Shown here piece after piece: positions 7,414 through 13,644 of a stretch of 37,859 bases of DNA. Position numbers and translations under genes: made by a program. Position 1 is the stretch's first letter. Each line of letters begins with the position of its first letter. The DNA comes from an uncultured Ruminococcus sp. (GTDB taxonomy: Bacteria; Bacillota; Clostridia; Oscillospirales; Acutalibacteraceae), in the NCBI GenBank assembly GCA_902787145.1, contig CADAEZ010000009.1:1-37859 (forward strand). Reading direction: 5' to 3'. The notes beneath the pieces are model-generated. The model had not been told where the DNA came from. It worked only from the letters and a program-made list of their open reading frames with translations, and ran no database searches.

Positions 7414-9023
7414 ATTCTTGTGAATCTTCTGAATTTCTGTCCGTCCCGTTCGACGATTTCCTCAAAGTTGTCCTTATCTCTTACCCAGAGCTGACGCTCG
7501 CCGTAGAGCGCTTTGTAGACAACAACTTCCTTTTCTGTCTCGCAGTCTTTGGCGATGCCTATAACCTCGTATTCGCCGCCCTTGAAGTGGCGGTATTTGC
7601 CCGGAGTGACAGGTTCGGGAGTCAGCTTAGTCTTTTTCTGTTTAATCGGCTCAACCTTCTCCTCGCTGTCGGAGCTTATGTTAATGCTTCCGTCGCCCAG
7701 CACCATTATTCTTGACGAATACGGCTCAAGCGGAATCCTGGCGTAGCCGTCGGTGTTAAAGTTCTCGCCCGTGAGCACGTCGCTGAGACATCCGGCGCCC
7801 TCGCAGTTAAAGTCGATCTCGTATGGGTTTTGGCTGAGGTTGAGGGCGACATACACGCACTGATTGCCGCATTTTCTCTTGTATACGAGCTGTTCGTTGC
7901 GTATGTTTATATTCTCGAAATCGCCGATTTGCAGCGCAGGAAGGGCTTTTCTTATCTTGCCGAGCCTGCATATATGCTCGTAGAGCTTGTAGTTCGGGTC
8001 GGGGATGTTGTTTATATCCAGGCAGGGTCTGAGGTCATAGTCGCTTTCTCTGGTTCTCATACCCTTAACGCCCCATTCGCTGCCGTAGTAGATACATGGC
8101 ACGCCGGGCATTGTGTAGAGGATTGTGTAGACATTCAGCAGGTGCTCCTGCTCCTTCAGCATACTGGCGACGCGGTTGACGTCGTGGTTGTCAACAAAGT
8201 TAAAGGTGTATATATCGCGGTAGATTCCGCCTTTGCCGAACTGACGGTTCAGGGAATGGGCAATCTCAAAGTAGTTGTGGTCGTTGTGGCTGGAGTAGAT
8301 ACCCTTGTAACATTCGTAGTTTGTGACCGAGTGGAGGGTGTTTTCGTTAGCCCAGCGGTTATAATCGCCTCCGACTACCTCGCCGTAAAGCCAGAAATCG
8401 GGCTTTTTGCTCAGGCAGGTAGCCCTGAGCTGTCTGAAAAAGTCGAGGTTGATTACGTCCGCGGCGTCAAGCCTGAGACCGTCAATCTTAAACTCGTCGA
8501 TCCAGAACTTTACCGCTCCGATAAGGTGGTCTGTAACCTGACGGTTGTCGAGGTTGAGCTTTACGAGGTCGATATGACCTGCCCAGCCCTCGTAGCAGAA
8601 TCCGTCGTTGTAATGATTGTTTCCGCCAAAATTAAGGTTCATAAACCATGAGCAGTACTGAGAGCTCTCGCGTTTTTTTTGCACATCCTTAAAGGCGAAG
8701 AAGTCGCGTCCCACGTGGTTGAACACGCCGTCGAGTATAATGCGGATACCGTTTTTGTGCAGTGTGGCGCATATTTTCTTAAAAGAATTATTATCGCCGA
8801 GACGGCTGTCGATTTTGTAGTAGTCGATTGTGTCATAGCCGTGACGGGTGCTCTCAAAAACAGGGTTGAGCACGAGGGTGTTTATACCCAGCTTTTTAAA
8901 ATTATCGATCCAGTCGTAGATTTTGTCGAGCCTGTAAACGAGGTTAAAGTCGTTTTCTTTCGGAGCTCCGCAAAAACCGAGCGGATATATGTTGTACATT
9001 ACTGCTTCTTTTGTCCAGTTCAT
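7407..9023 (-). CDS. GH13 alpha-amylase family enzyme with C-terminal DUF1653 domain
   Basis: A 538-residue protein with no signal peptide, so probably cytoplasmic and acting on imported maltodextrins. The four GH13 regions are intact: DGVFNHVG (98-105), GLRLDAAD with nucleophile D186, LYGEVVG with acid/base E215, and FVDNHD with D281. The opening MYNIYPLGFCG and the short B domain suggest a cyclomaltodextrinase/neopullulanase-like subfamily; the exact specificity is not readable. After a Lys/Pro-rich linker, residues 474-538 form a DUF1653 domain (GKYRHFKGGEYEV, VVYKALYG, LWVR). The start at 9023 has GGTGAT upstream; the open frame to 9200 is not used, as it would cross the divergent promoter region. 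The last codons lie in a family B repeat. Confidence 0.92.
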   Translation of the reverse strand: MNWTKEAVMYNIYPLGFCGAPKENDFNLVYRLDKIYDWIDNFKKLGINTLVLNPVFESTRHGYDTIDYYKIDSRLGDNNSFKKICATLHKNGIRIILDGVFNHVGRDFFAFKDVQKKRESSQYCSWFMNLNFGGNNHYNDGFCYEGWAGHIDLVKLNLDNRQVTDHLIGAVKFWIDEFKIDGLRLDAADVINLDFFRQLRATCLSKKPDFWLYGEVVGGDYNRWANENTLHSVTNYECYKGIYSSHNDHNYFEIAHSLNRQFGKGGIYRDIYTFNFVDNHDVNRVASMLKEQEHLLNVYTILYTMPGVPCIYYGSEWGVKGMRTRESDYDLRPCLDINNIPDPNYKLYEHICRLGKIRKALPALQIGDFENINIRNEQLVYKRKCGNQCVYVALNLSQNPYEIDFNCEGAGCLSDVLTGENFNTDGYARIPLEPYSSRIMVLGDGSINISSDSEEKVEPIKQKKTKLTPEPVTPGKYRHFKGGEYEVIGIAKDCETEKEVVVYKALYGERQLWVRDKDNFEEIVERDGQKFRRFTRID

Positions 9024-9075
9024 ATAATCACCAACCAAATAAATTACTTTTAAAATATTAACACATAATTGACTA

Positions 9076-9104
9076 TTGTGCAAGAGACATTTTTGTGATA
9101 TAAT
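9076..9104 (+). promoter_or_regulatory. Promoter of the four-helix membrane protein
   Basis: TTGTGC (9076-9081), 17 bp, TATAAT (9099-9104), with TG one base before the -10. It reads away from the GH13 gene. Confidence 0.65.
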
Positions 9105-9152
9105 ATAAAACGTTGTTAAAACTATACAAATATAATTCTTTAGGAGAAAAAT

Positions 9153-9617
9153 ATGCTCAAGGTACAAAATAAAAGCACCAAACGAATCAGGGTGCTTCAA
9201 ATCATAATCTATCTGGTTCAGATTTTCCTGACGTCGATGCCCTACGTATGGGCAGGCAGGGTAACGTCCGAGAACGCCGACGGGGTACTCTCGTATTCCG
9301 CGCTGGGAATGATTTCGAATATCGGGATCCAGACCGGCGACCCCGCTACCGAACAGATGATGAACACGCTCGGAATCTGCTTTATATCATTTTTGGTGAT
9401 TCCGGTAATCGCGCTGGGATTCCAGCTTTTTGACCGCTATTACAACATCAAAAACGTTGTCAGCATAATTTGTTCATTCCTCGGAGTTCTGTGCATAATC
9501 AACTTTGTAGGCGCCCAGTACCTCAGCCTGGGCTCGATGCTCGCGCTTATACTCTATGTAGTCTCCGCGTTTTTGTCGGTAATGGGGATTTTCGCGAGGT
9601 TCCTTAAGGAGAATTGA
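9153..9617 (+). CDS. Four-helix membrane protein, function unknown
   Basis: A 154-residue protein with TTTAGGAGA upstream of its ATG. Hydrophobic helices lie near residues 13-34, 72-92, 100-120 and 124-147. Between the first two is a roughly 35-residue polar loop with small residues, probably extracytoplasmic. No known family was recognised and no catalytic motif is visible. It is transcribed divergently from the GH13 gene and convergently with the DUF2804 gene. The stop TGA lies in the GAATTGA array at the left end of family B copy 2, so the terminal residues (KEN) abut the repeat. Confidence 0.72.
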   Translation: MLKVQNKSTKRIRVLQIIIYLVQIFLTSMPYVWAGRVTSENADGVLSYSALGMISNIGIQTGDPATEQMMNTLGICFISFLVIPVIALGFQLFDRYYNIKNVVSIICSFLGVLCIINFVGAQYLSLGSMLALILYVVSAFLSVMGIFARFLKEN

Positions 9618-9814
9618 GAATTGAGAATTGAGAATTGATAATTTTGGTCGGGCAGACAGACGCTTCCGTGAGAAAGCTCTGTTTCCCGACCGTATTAGTA
9701 TTTCGCTATCGCGAAGCGATATATAAATTTAATCGGGCAGATAAGTTCATTTTATGATGATGAACCTATCTGCCCGTCATTCATTATCAATTATCAATTA
9801 TACATTCTCAATTG
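9611..9814. repeat. Family B hairpin repeat, copy 2
   Basis: The left end is three GAATTGA units plus GAATTGATAATT; the right end is ATTATCAATTATCAATTATACATTCTC-type sequence, inverted relative to the left. The core holds CCCGACC / GGTCGGG and TTTCGC / GCGAA pairs, inverted relative to copies 3 and 4. A CGGGCAGATAAGTTCAT stem matches the complement of the copy 1 stem. It lies between convergent genes. Confidence 0.85.
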
Positions 9815-9846
9815 AAAAAACCGCCGTTATAAAACGGCGGTTTTTT
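9815..9846. terminator. Bidirectional terminator between convergent genes
   Basis: An A-run, stem ACCGCCGTT / AACGGCGGT with loop ATAA, then six T. It begins directly after the DUF2804 stop codon on the minus strand and works in either direction. Confidence 0.88.
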
Positions 9847-10845
9847 CTAAATGTTCATAAACACCATATGCGCCTTTTTGTTTCTTACCCTGAGTTTTAC
9901 CTCGTTGTTTTCGAGCACGCCGTTGAGTGTGCCGAACACGAAGGTCACCTTGTCGCATTTGCAGGTTTGCAGCCCGTGCTCGTCGCGGTCGGGGGTAAAG
10001 GTGAGGCTGACTTTGTTGTCGAGAGTCTCAAATTTCCACTCGCTCGCGGTTTTTCTGTCATCTCCCGAAACCTTCAGCCTGCCAACCTTGTAGAGCTTTT
10101 CGTCGAGGAAGTAGCAGTTTTCGCTGCCCTTTTTATTGTTGCCGACCTTGGCGGCGAGGTTGAGCGCGAACCTGTGTCCGCTCATCGGGAACACGGCGTT
10201 AAGCGACTGGTATTTCTGGTGTCTGAACAGCGCGTAGCGGCTCCAGTTGAGGTATACGTAGCTGTTGTCGTCGGTGAGGTTGTAGTCCGTACCGCCGAAG
10301 CGCACGACTCCGCTGGCTGTAAACGCAGGCACAAACCTCTTGTAGTAGAAGCACTTGTGGTTCTCGTCAAAGGGCGAGATCACGTTCATACTGTCGCCCT
10401 CGGCTTTCTTAATAAATACCTTTACAAACAGGTTCTTGTAGTTATTAAAGTCGATAAAATCGCATTTGATGTACCTGCCGTCCACGGTGTTTGTGAGCGT
10501 CAGGGCGATTTTTTTGTCCGTATACGAGAACTCGCCCATACCCTCGGACTGAGGCAGTGGAGTGAGGTCGAGGACTATCTTTTTTGTGATGGAATCCCTG
10601 ATGATCTCGCCCGACTTATAGTCTATCAGCGTGATCCTTATCGCAAGCTCCGAGCCCAGCGTCTCGACTCCGAGATAAAACCCCATCTCGCCGTTGGAAA
10701 TATAGTAGGAATCCTTTTCGGTAAGCTTTGACGGAGCGGGATAATCTATTTTATTATATTCAAACAGGCGCTCTCTCGACCAGCCGCCGATTACAACGTC
10801 GCCGTTATCATCAAACAGGTTAACATTTTCCGCGATATGCTGCAT
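9847..10845 (-). CDS. DUF2804 domain protein
   Basis: A 332-residue soluble protein without signal or membrane segments. It starts after CAAAGGAG. The N-terminal NLFDDNGDVVIGGWSRE, the mid-protein FDENHKCFYYKRFVPAF and VYLNWSRYALF, and the C-terminal FGTLNG match the DUF2804 family. Members are often mentioned as beta-sandwich proteins related to lipocalin-like or carotenoid hydratase-type folds; the function is unknown. The gene is monocistronic, with its own promoter and terminator. Nothing in the neighbourhood assigns a substrate; the adjacent GH13 enzyme is separately transcribed. Confidence 0.85.
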   Translation of the reverse strand: MQHIAENVNLFDDNGDVVIGGWSRERLFEYNKIDYPAPSKLTEKDSYYISNGEMGFYLGVETLGSELAIRITLIDYKSGEIIRDSITKKIVLDLTPLPQSEGMGEFSYTDKKIALTLTNTVDGRYIKCDFIDFNNYKNLFVKVFIKKAEGDSMNVISPFDENHKCFYYKRFVPAFTASGVVRFGGTDYNLTDDNSYVYLNWSRYALFRHQKYQSLNAVFPMSGHRFALNLAAKVGNNKKGSENCYFLDEKLYKVGRLKVSGDDRKTASEWKFETLDNKVSLTFTPDRDEHGLQTCKCDKVTFVFGTLNGVLENNEVKLRVRNKKAHMVFMNI

Positions 10846-10875
10846 AATGGCACTCCTTTGTGGATAGTTAAGACT

Positions 10876-10904
10876 ATTATACTTAAAGTTTTAATGCTAT
10901 TCAA
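10876..10904 (-). promoter_or_regulatory. Promoter of the DUF2804 gene
   Basis: On the minus strand, TTGAAT (10899-10904), 17 bp, TATAAT (10876-10881). The ATG is about 30 bp downstream. Confidence 0.75.
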
Positions 10905-10966
10905 GAATTATAACAAAACTGTAAATGTGTTATAAAAGCTGTTAGAAATTAGTATTATTATTATAG

Positions 10967-11155
10967 TGGCCAGTAGTCAGTGGTCAGTGATCAGTGATGG
11001 TCGTGCAGATAGAGTTTATATATCAATACACTTCTGTGCCCGACAGAGTTTATATGCGCTTCGCGCAGCGAAATACTAATCCGGTCGGGAAACGAAGTTT
11101 TCTCACAGAAGTCTCTGTCTGCTCGTCATTCATTAACAATTATCAATTTTCAATT
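10967..11155. repeat. Family B hairpin repeat, copy 3
   Basis: The left end is an array of 8-bp TCAGTG(A/G)(T/G) units; the right end is CATTAACAATTATCAATTTTCAATT. The core GTGCCCGACA...CGGTCGGGAAA, with the TTCGCGCAGCGAA hairpin, is nearly identical to copy 4, but the two outer arms are exchanged relative to copy 4. With the DUF2804 promoter it fills the gap 10846-11191. Confidence 0.85.
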
Positions 11156-11180
11156 TTTTTGCGGCCGTAGCCGCAAAAAA
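11155..11180. terminator. Hairpin with flanking T and A runs
   Basis: TTTTTTGCGGC-CGTA-GCCGCAAAAAA. On the minus strand it is followed by a T run, so it may stop transcription leftwards; on the plus strand it lies in the leader of the lipoprotein gene. Confidence 0.5.
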
Positions 11181-11191
11181 CGAGGTGATGT

Positions 11192-11542
11192 ATGAAAAAG
11201 CTTATCGCAATGCTGTGGATGTGTGTTCTTCTTTTGACCTCCTGCGAGCAGGTGATAACAAATACCGCCGACGAGGTTCGGCTTAACCGCTGGAGCGCCA
11301 AGCTCGGCGGCGGCAGGGTGGCAAGCCTCAGCTTTACAGACGACTACGGCTGTTTTAAAATTTCTTCTAAAGAAAAAAGATACAGTGTAAAAATCAGCGG
11401 ACTCGCCTTTATCGACAAAAAGAGTATCGCGCTGTTCGACGGAGAGAGCGGTTATCCCTACAGGTTTAATTATTCTATAAAGGAAAATAAATTAAAATTA
11501 TCCACAGCACAGGGCGCTATCACATTGACATCACAGCGTTAA
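11192..11542 (+). CDS. Small lipoprotein, function unknown
   Basis: A 116-residue protein with a basic start (MKK), a hydrophobic stretch, and a lipobox ending LLTSC with the lipidated Cys at position 18. The start follows GAGGTGAT. The mature part is about 98 residues of beta-type alternating pattern (KISSKEKRYSVKIS, YPYRFNYSIK, KLKLS) with no recognised family. It is 27 bp upstream of the O-antigen-ligase-like gene, so the two are probably co-transcribed and may act together at the cell surface. No promoter was clearly identified; family B copy 3 lies directly upstream. Confidence 0.75.
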   Translation: MKKLIAMLWMCVLLLTSCEQVITNTADEVRLNRWSAKLGGGRVASLSFTDDYGCFKISSKEKRYSVKISGLAFIDKKSIALFDGESGYPYRFNYSIKENKLKLSTAQGAITLTSQR

Positions 11543-11569
11543 TCCTGTATACTGTTCTGTGGTGATAGT

Positions 11570-13165
11570 ATGGCAAAAAAGACTAATAAAAATACCAATA
11601 AATCTACAAAGACAAGGCCGAAAATGCTTGGCGGCTACAACACCGCCAACGCTATGGTAAACTACTATCTTGTACTGATGTTTACCGTGTTTCCGCTTTA
11701 TTTTTCGTATAAATACTCGAACATACGCCACGACAAGCTCAACGTGTTCCTGCTTGTATCCTCGATTTTCGCGCTTATAGAGTTTGTGGCGGCGATCGCG
11801 CTGTTCATAGAAAAAAAGCACAGCGGTACTCTGCCCGATAAGCGATGGTACCAAAACCTCAGCCTTTCGGACTATACCTTTGCCGCTATGGTATTCCTGT
11901 TTACTTTGTCTACGATATTCTCGCAGTATCCGGGCGACAGCTTTACCGGCAATCAGGGCAGGAACAACGGACTTATGCTGTATATACTGTATTTCGCTGT
12001 GTATATCGGCTGCTCGCGGTTCTTTGAGTTCAAGGACTATGTATTCGTGATTTTCGGCGCGGTGTGCCTTATTATGTATATTCTGTGCGTGCTCAACTAC
12101 TTCTATATCGATCCGCTCGGAATGCTTGAGGGCTATGATTCCAAGACCGCCGAGGACTTTACCTCCACAATCGGCAACAAAAATATTATGTCGGCGTTCT
12201 GCTGTATTACGGTACCGCTGTTTACTGTATTCTGGCTGAACCACAAGAACACGGTTTTGCGATACTTTTATCTTGTCACAGCCGGAGTGGGCTTCGCGTC
12301 GCTGATTTCGTCCGACAGCGAGGGCGGATTCCTCGGTATTATTCCGCTCATGCTCGTGCTCCTGCTTTACTATTCGAGGAATGTCCGCAAGCTCGGAATG
12401 TTCTTTGTGTCGGCGGCGGTGATGATGTTCTTCGGCAAGGTGCTGAGGCTGTTCTCCTATCTAATGGGGGATAAGGAAAAGGGCTTCGGCGCGCTGCAAA
12501 AGTTCTTTATTTACAGCGAAAAGTCGTACATCCTGATTGGGGTATGCGCTGTGCTGGCGGTTGCTTTTATAATTCTTTCCAAGAAAAAAGAAACTCTCCC
12601 CAGGGCTGTGCCCTTTGTAATCGGCGGAGTATATATCGCCATCGCCGCGGTGATTATATCGCTGTTTGTGCACTACACCTTTGTCGACACAAGCTCAAAG
12701 CTCGGATCGGCTATGAAGTTCTTCCGTTTTGACGAAAAATGGGGAACTCACCGCGGATTTATGTGGATAAAATCCTGGGAGATATTCACCTCAAAGGGTA
12801 TCAAGAACGCGCTTATCGGCTGGGGCTGCGACGTATACTACTCGGCATTCTCGCCGTATTTCGCGGAACTCAACGACAAGTTTGATAATACCGCCACCAA
12901 CTGCGCGCACAACGAGTACCTAAACTACCTTATCAACAACGGAATCCTCGGACTTTCGGCATATCTTGCGTTCTTCGGCTCGGTACTGGTCAGGGCGTTC
13001 AGAAAGGCCAAGGACAACTATCTAGCGCTCGCCTTTGCGGCGCCGATAGTCTGCTATCTGTTCCAGAGCGTCGTCAATATCGCGACACCGATCACAACGC
13101 CGTATATTTTTATTTTCGCGGGATTGTGCGAGGCAGTGTGCAGGGAAAAGTCAATTGAGAATTGA
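11570..13165 (+). CDS. O-antigen ligase/polymerase-like (Wzy_C) membrane protein
   Basis: A 531-residue protein with about 12 hydrophobic segments after a Lys/Thr/Asn-rich N terminus. It has the Wzy_C/O-antigen ligase pattern: an S-x-x-R-N-like NQGRNNGL, STIGNKNIMS in mid-protein, then a large loop with THRGFMWIKSWEIF and AHNEYLNYLINNGILGL. The His and Glu of the last motif are the usual conserved residues of this superfamily. In Gram-positive bacteria such proteins polymerise or ligate surface polysaccharide or teichoic-type glycans. GGTGAT precedes the ATG. The last four residues (SIEN) and stop are encoded by the TCAATTGAGAATTGA end of family B copy 4. Confidence 0.85.
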   Translation: MAKKTNKNTNKSTKTRPKMLGGYNTANAMVNYYLVLMFTVFPLYFSYKYSNIRHDKLNVFLLVSSIFALIEFVAAIALFIEKKHSGTLPDKRWYQNLSLSDYTFAAMVFLFTLSTIFSQYPGDSFTGNQGRNNGLMLYILYFAVYIGCSRFFEFKDYVFVIFGAVCLIMYILCVLNYFYIDPLGMLEGYDSKTAEDFTSTIGNKNIMSAFCCITVPLFTVFWLNHKNTVLRYFYLVTAGVGFASLISSDSEGGFLGIIPLMLVLLLYYSRNVRKLGMFFVSAAVMMFFGKVLRLFSYLMGDKEKGFGALQKFFIYSEKSYILIGVCAVLAVAFIILSKKKETLPRAVPFVIGGVYIAIAAVIISLFVHYTFVDTSSKLGSAMKFFRFDEKWGTHRGFMWIKSWEIFTSKGIKNALIGWGCDVYYSAFSPYFAELNDKFDNTATNCAHNEYLNYLINNGILGLSAYLAFFGSVLVRAFRKAKDNYLALAFAAPIVCYLFQSVVNIATPITTPYIFIFAGLCEAVCREKSIEN

Positions 13166-13349
13166 AAATTGAAAATTGAAAATGAATGACGAGTAGACAG
13201 AATCTATATATCATTACACTCCTGTGCCCGACATAATTAATATGCGTTTCGCGCAGCGAAATACTAATTCGGTCGGGAAAAGGACTTTTCTCATAGATAA
13301 ATCTTTCTACACGACCACCACTGATTACTGAAAACTGAAAACTGATCAC
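13151..13349. repeat. Family B hairpin repeat, copy 4
   Basis: The left end is TCAATTGAGAATTG with four AATTGA-type units; the right end is ACTGAAAACTGAAAACTGATCAC. The core shares CCTGTGCCCGACA, TTTCGCGCAGCGAAA and TTCGGTCGGG with copy 3 in the same orientation, while the outer arms are swapped. It overlaps the 3' end of the ligase gene. Confidence 0.85.
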
Positions 13350-13358
13350 TTTAAAACG

Positions 13359-13386
13359 GGATGTCGCGTCTGCGGCATCCTTTTTT
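13359..13386 (+). terminator. Terminator after the ligase gene and repeat
   Basis: Stem GGATGTCGC / GCGGCATCC with loop GTCT, followed by six T. Confidence 0.88.
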
Positions 13387-13411
13387 GCTTAAAGATGTGT
13401 ACATTTTTACA

Positions 13412-13441
13412 TTGATATGTTAAAATAAGTATTGTTATATC
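13412..13441 (+). promoter_or_regulatory. Probable promoter of the papain-like protease/LRR operon
   Basis: TTGATA (13412-13417), 18 bp, TATATC (13436-13441), with TG one base before the -10. Transcription would start near 13448 and give a leader of about 195 nt. Confidence 0.5.
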
Positions 13442-13444
13442 AGG

Positions 13445-13608
13445 TGAGTTGTGAACAGCATTATTAATTCTCTGTCATAAAACGGCGTTTTTGTTCATAA
13501 CTCAGGCGACTCAGACGACGGATTAATATAAAAAGAATTGATCCGTCCAAAGGTCGCGTACTGACACGGTCTCGGACAAATCAGCTTCACGGGCTGACTT
13601 TTCGTGCC
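13445..13608 (+). promoter_or_regulatory. Structured 5' leader, candidate cis-regulatory RNA of unknown class
   Basis: Three successive stems can be drawn by eye. First, 13445-13456 pairs with 13493-13504 (12 bp, TGAGTTGTGAAC with GTTCATAACTCA). Second, GCGAC 13506-13510 pairs with GTCGC 13553-13557, enclosing GACGGAT 13517-13523 paired with ATCCGTC 13541-13547. Third, TCAGC 13581-13585 pairs with GCTGA 13593-13597, possibly closed by CACG 13565-13568 with CGTG 13603-13606. The AGGAGG ribosome site follows at 13635. It does not show the conserved motifs of the c-di-GMP, c-di-AMP, T-box or cobalamin classes as I know them. Confidence 0.45.
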
Positions 13609-13644
13609 GGCTAAATATTTCTTTTAAAATTTCCAGGAGGTACT

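Noticed and set aside
9754..10731. 325-codon open frame on the plus strand
   Set aside because: It lies wholly over the DUF2804 gene in antisense, begins inside a repeat, has no ribosome site and low-complexity Val/Glu/His-rich content. Similar antisense frames over yfhO (2249-3052) and GH13 (7830-8651) were dropped for the same reason.
13445..13608. c-di-AMP, c-di-GMP, T-box or cobalamin riboswitch
   Set aside because: The conserved sequence blocks of these classes as I know them are missing; only the presence of stems is supported.
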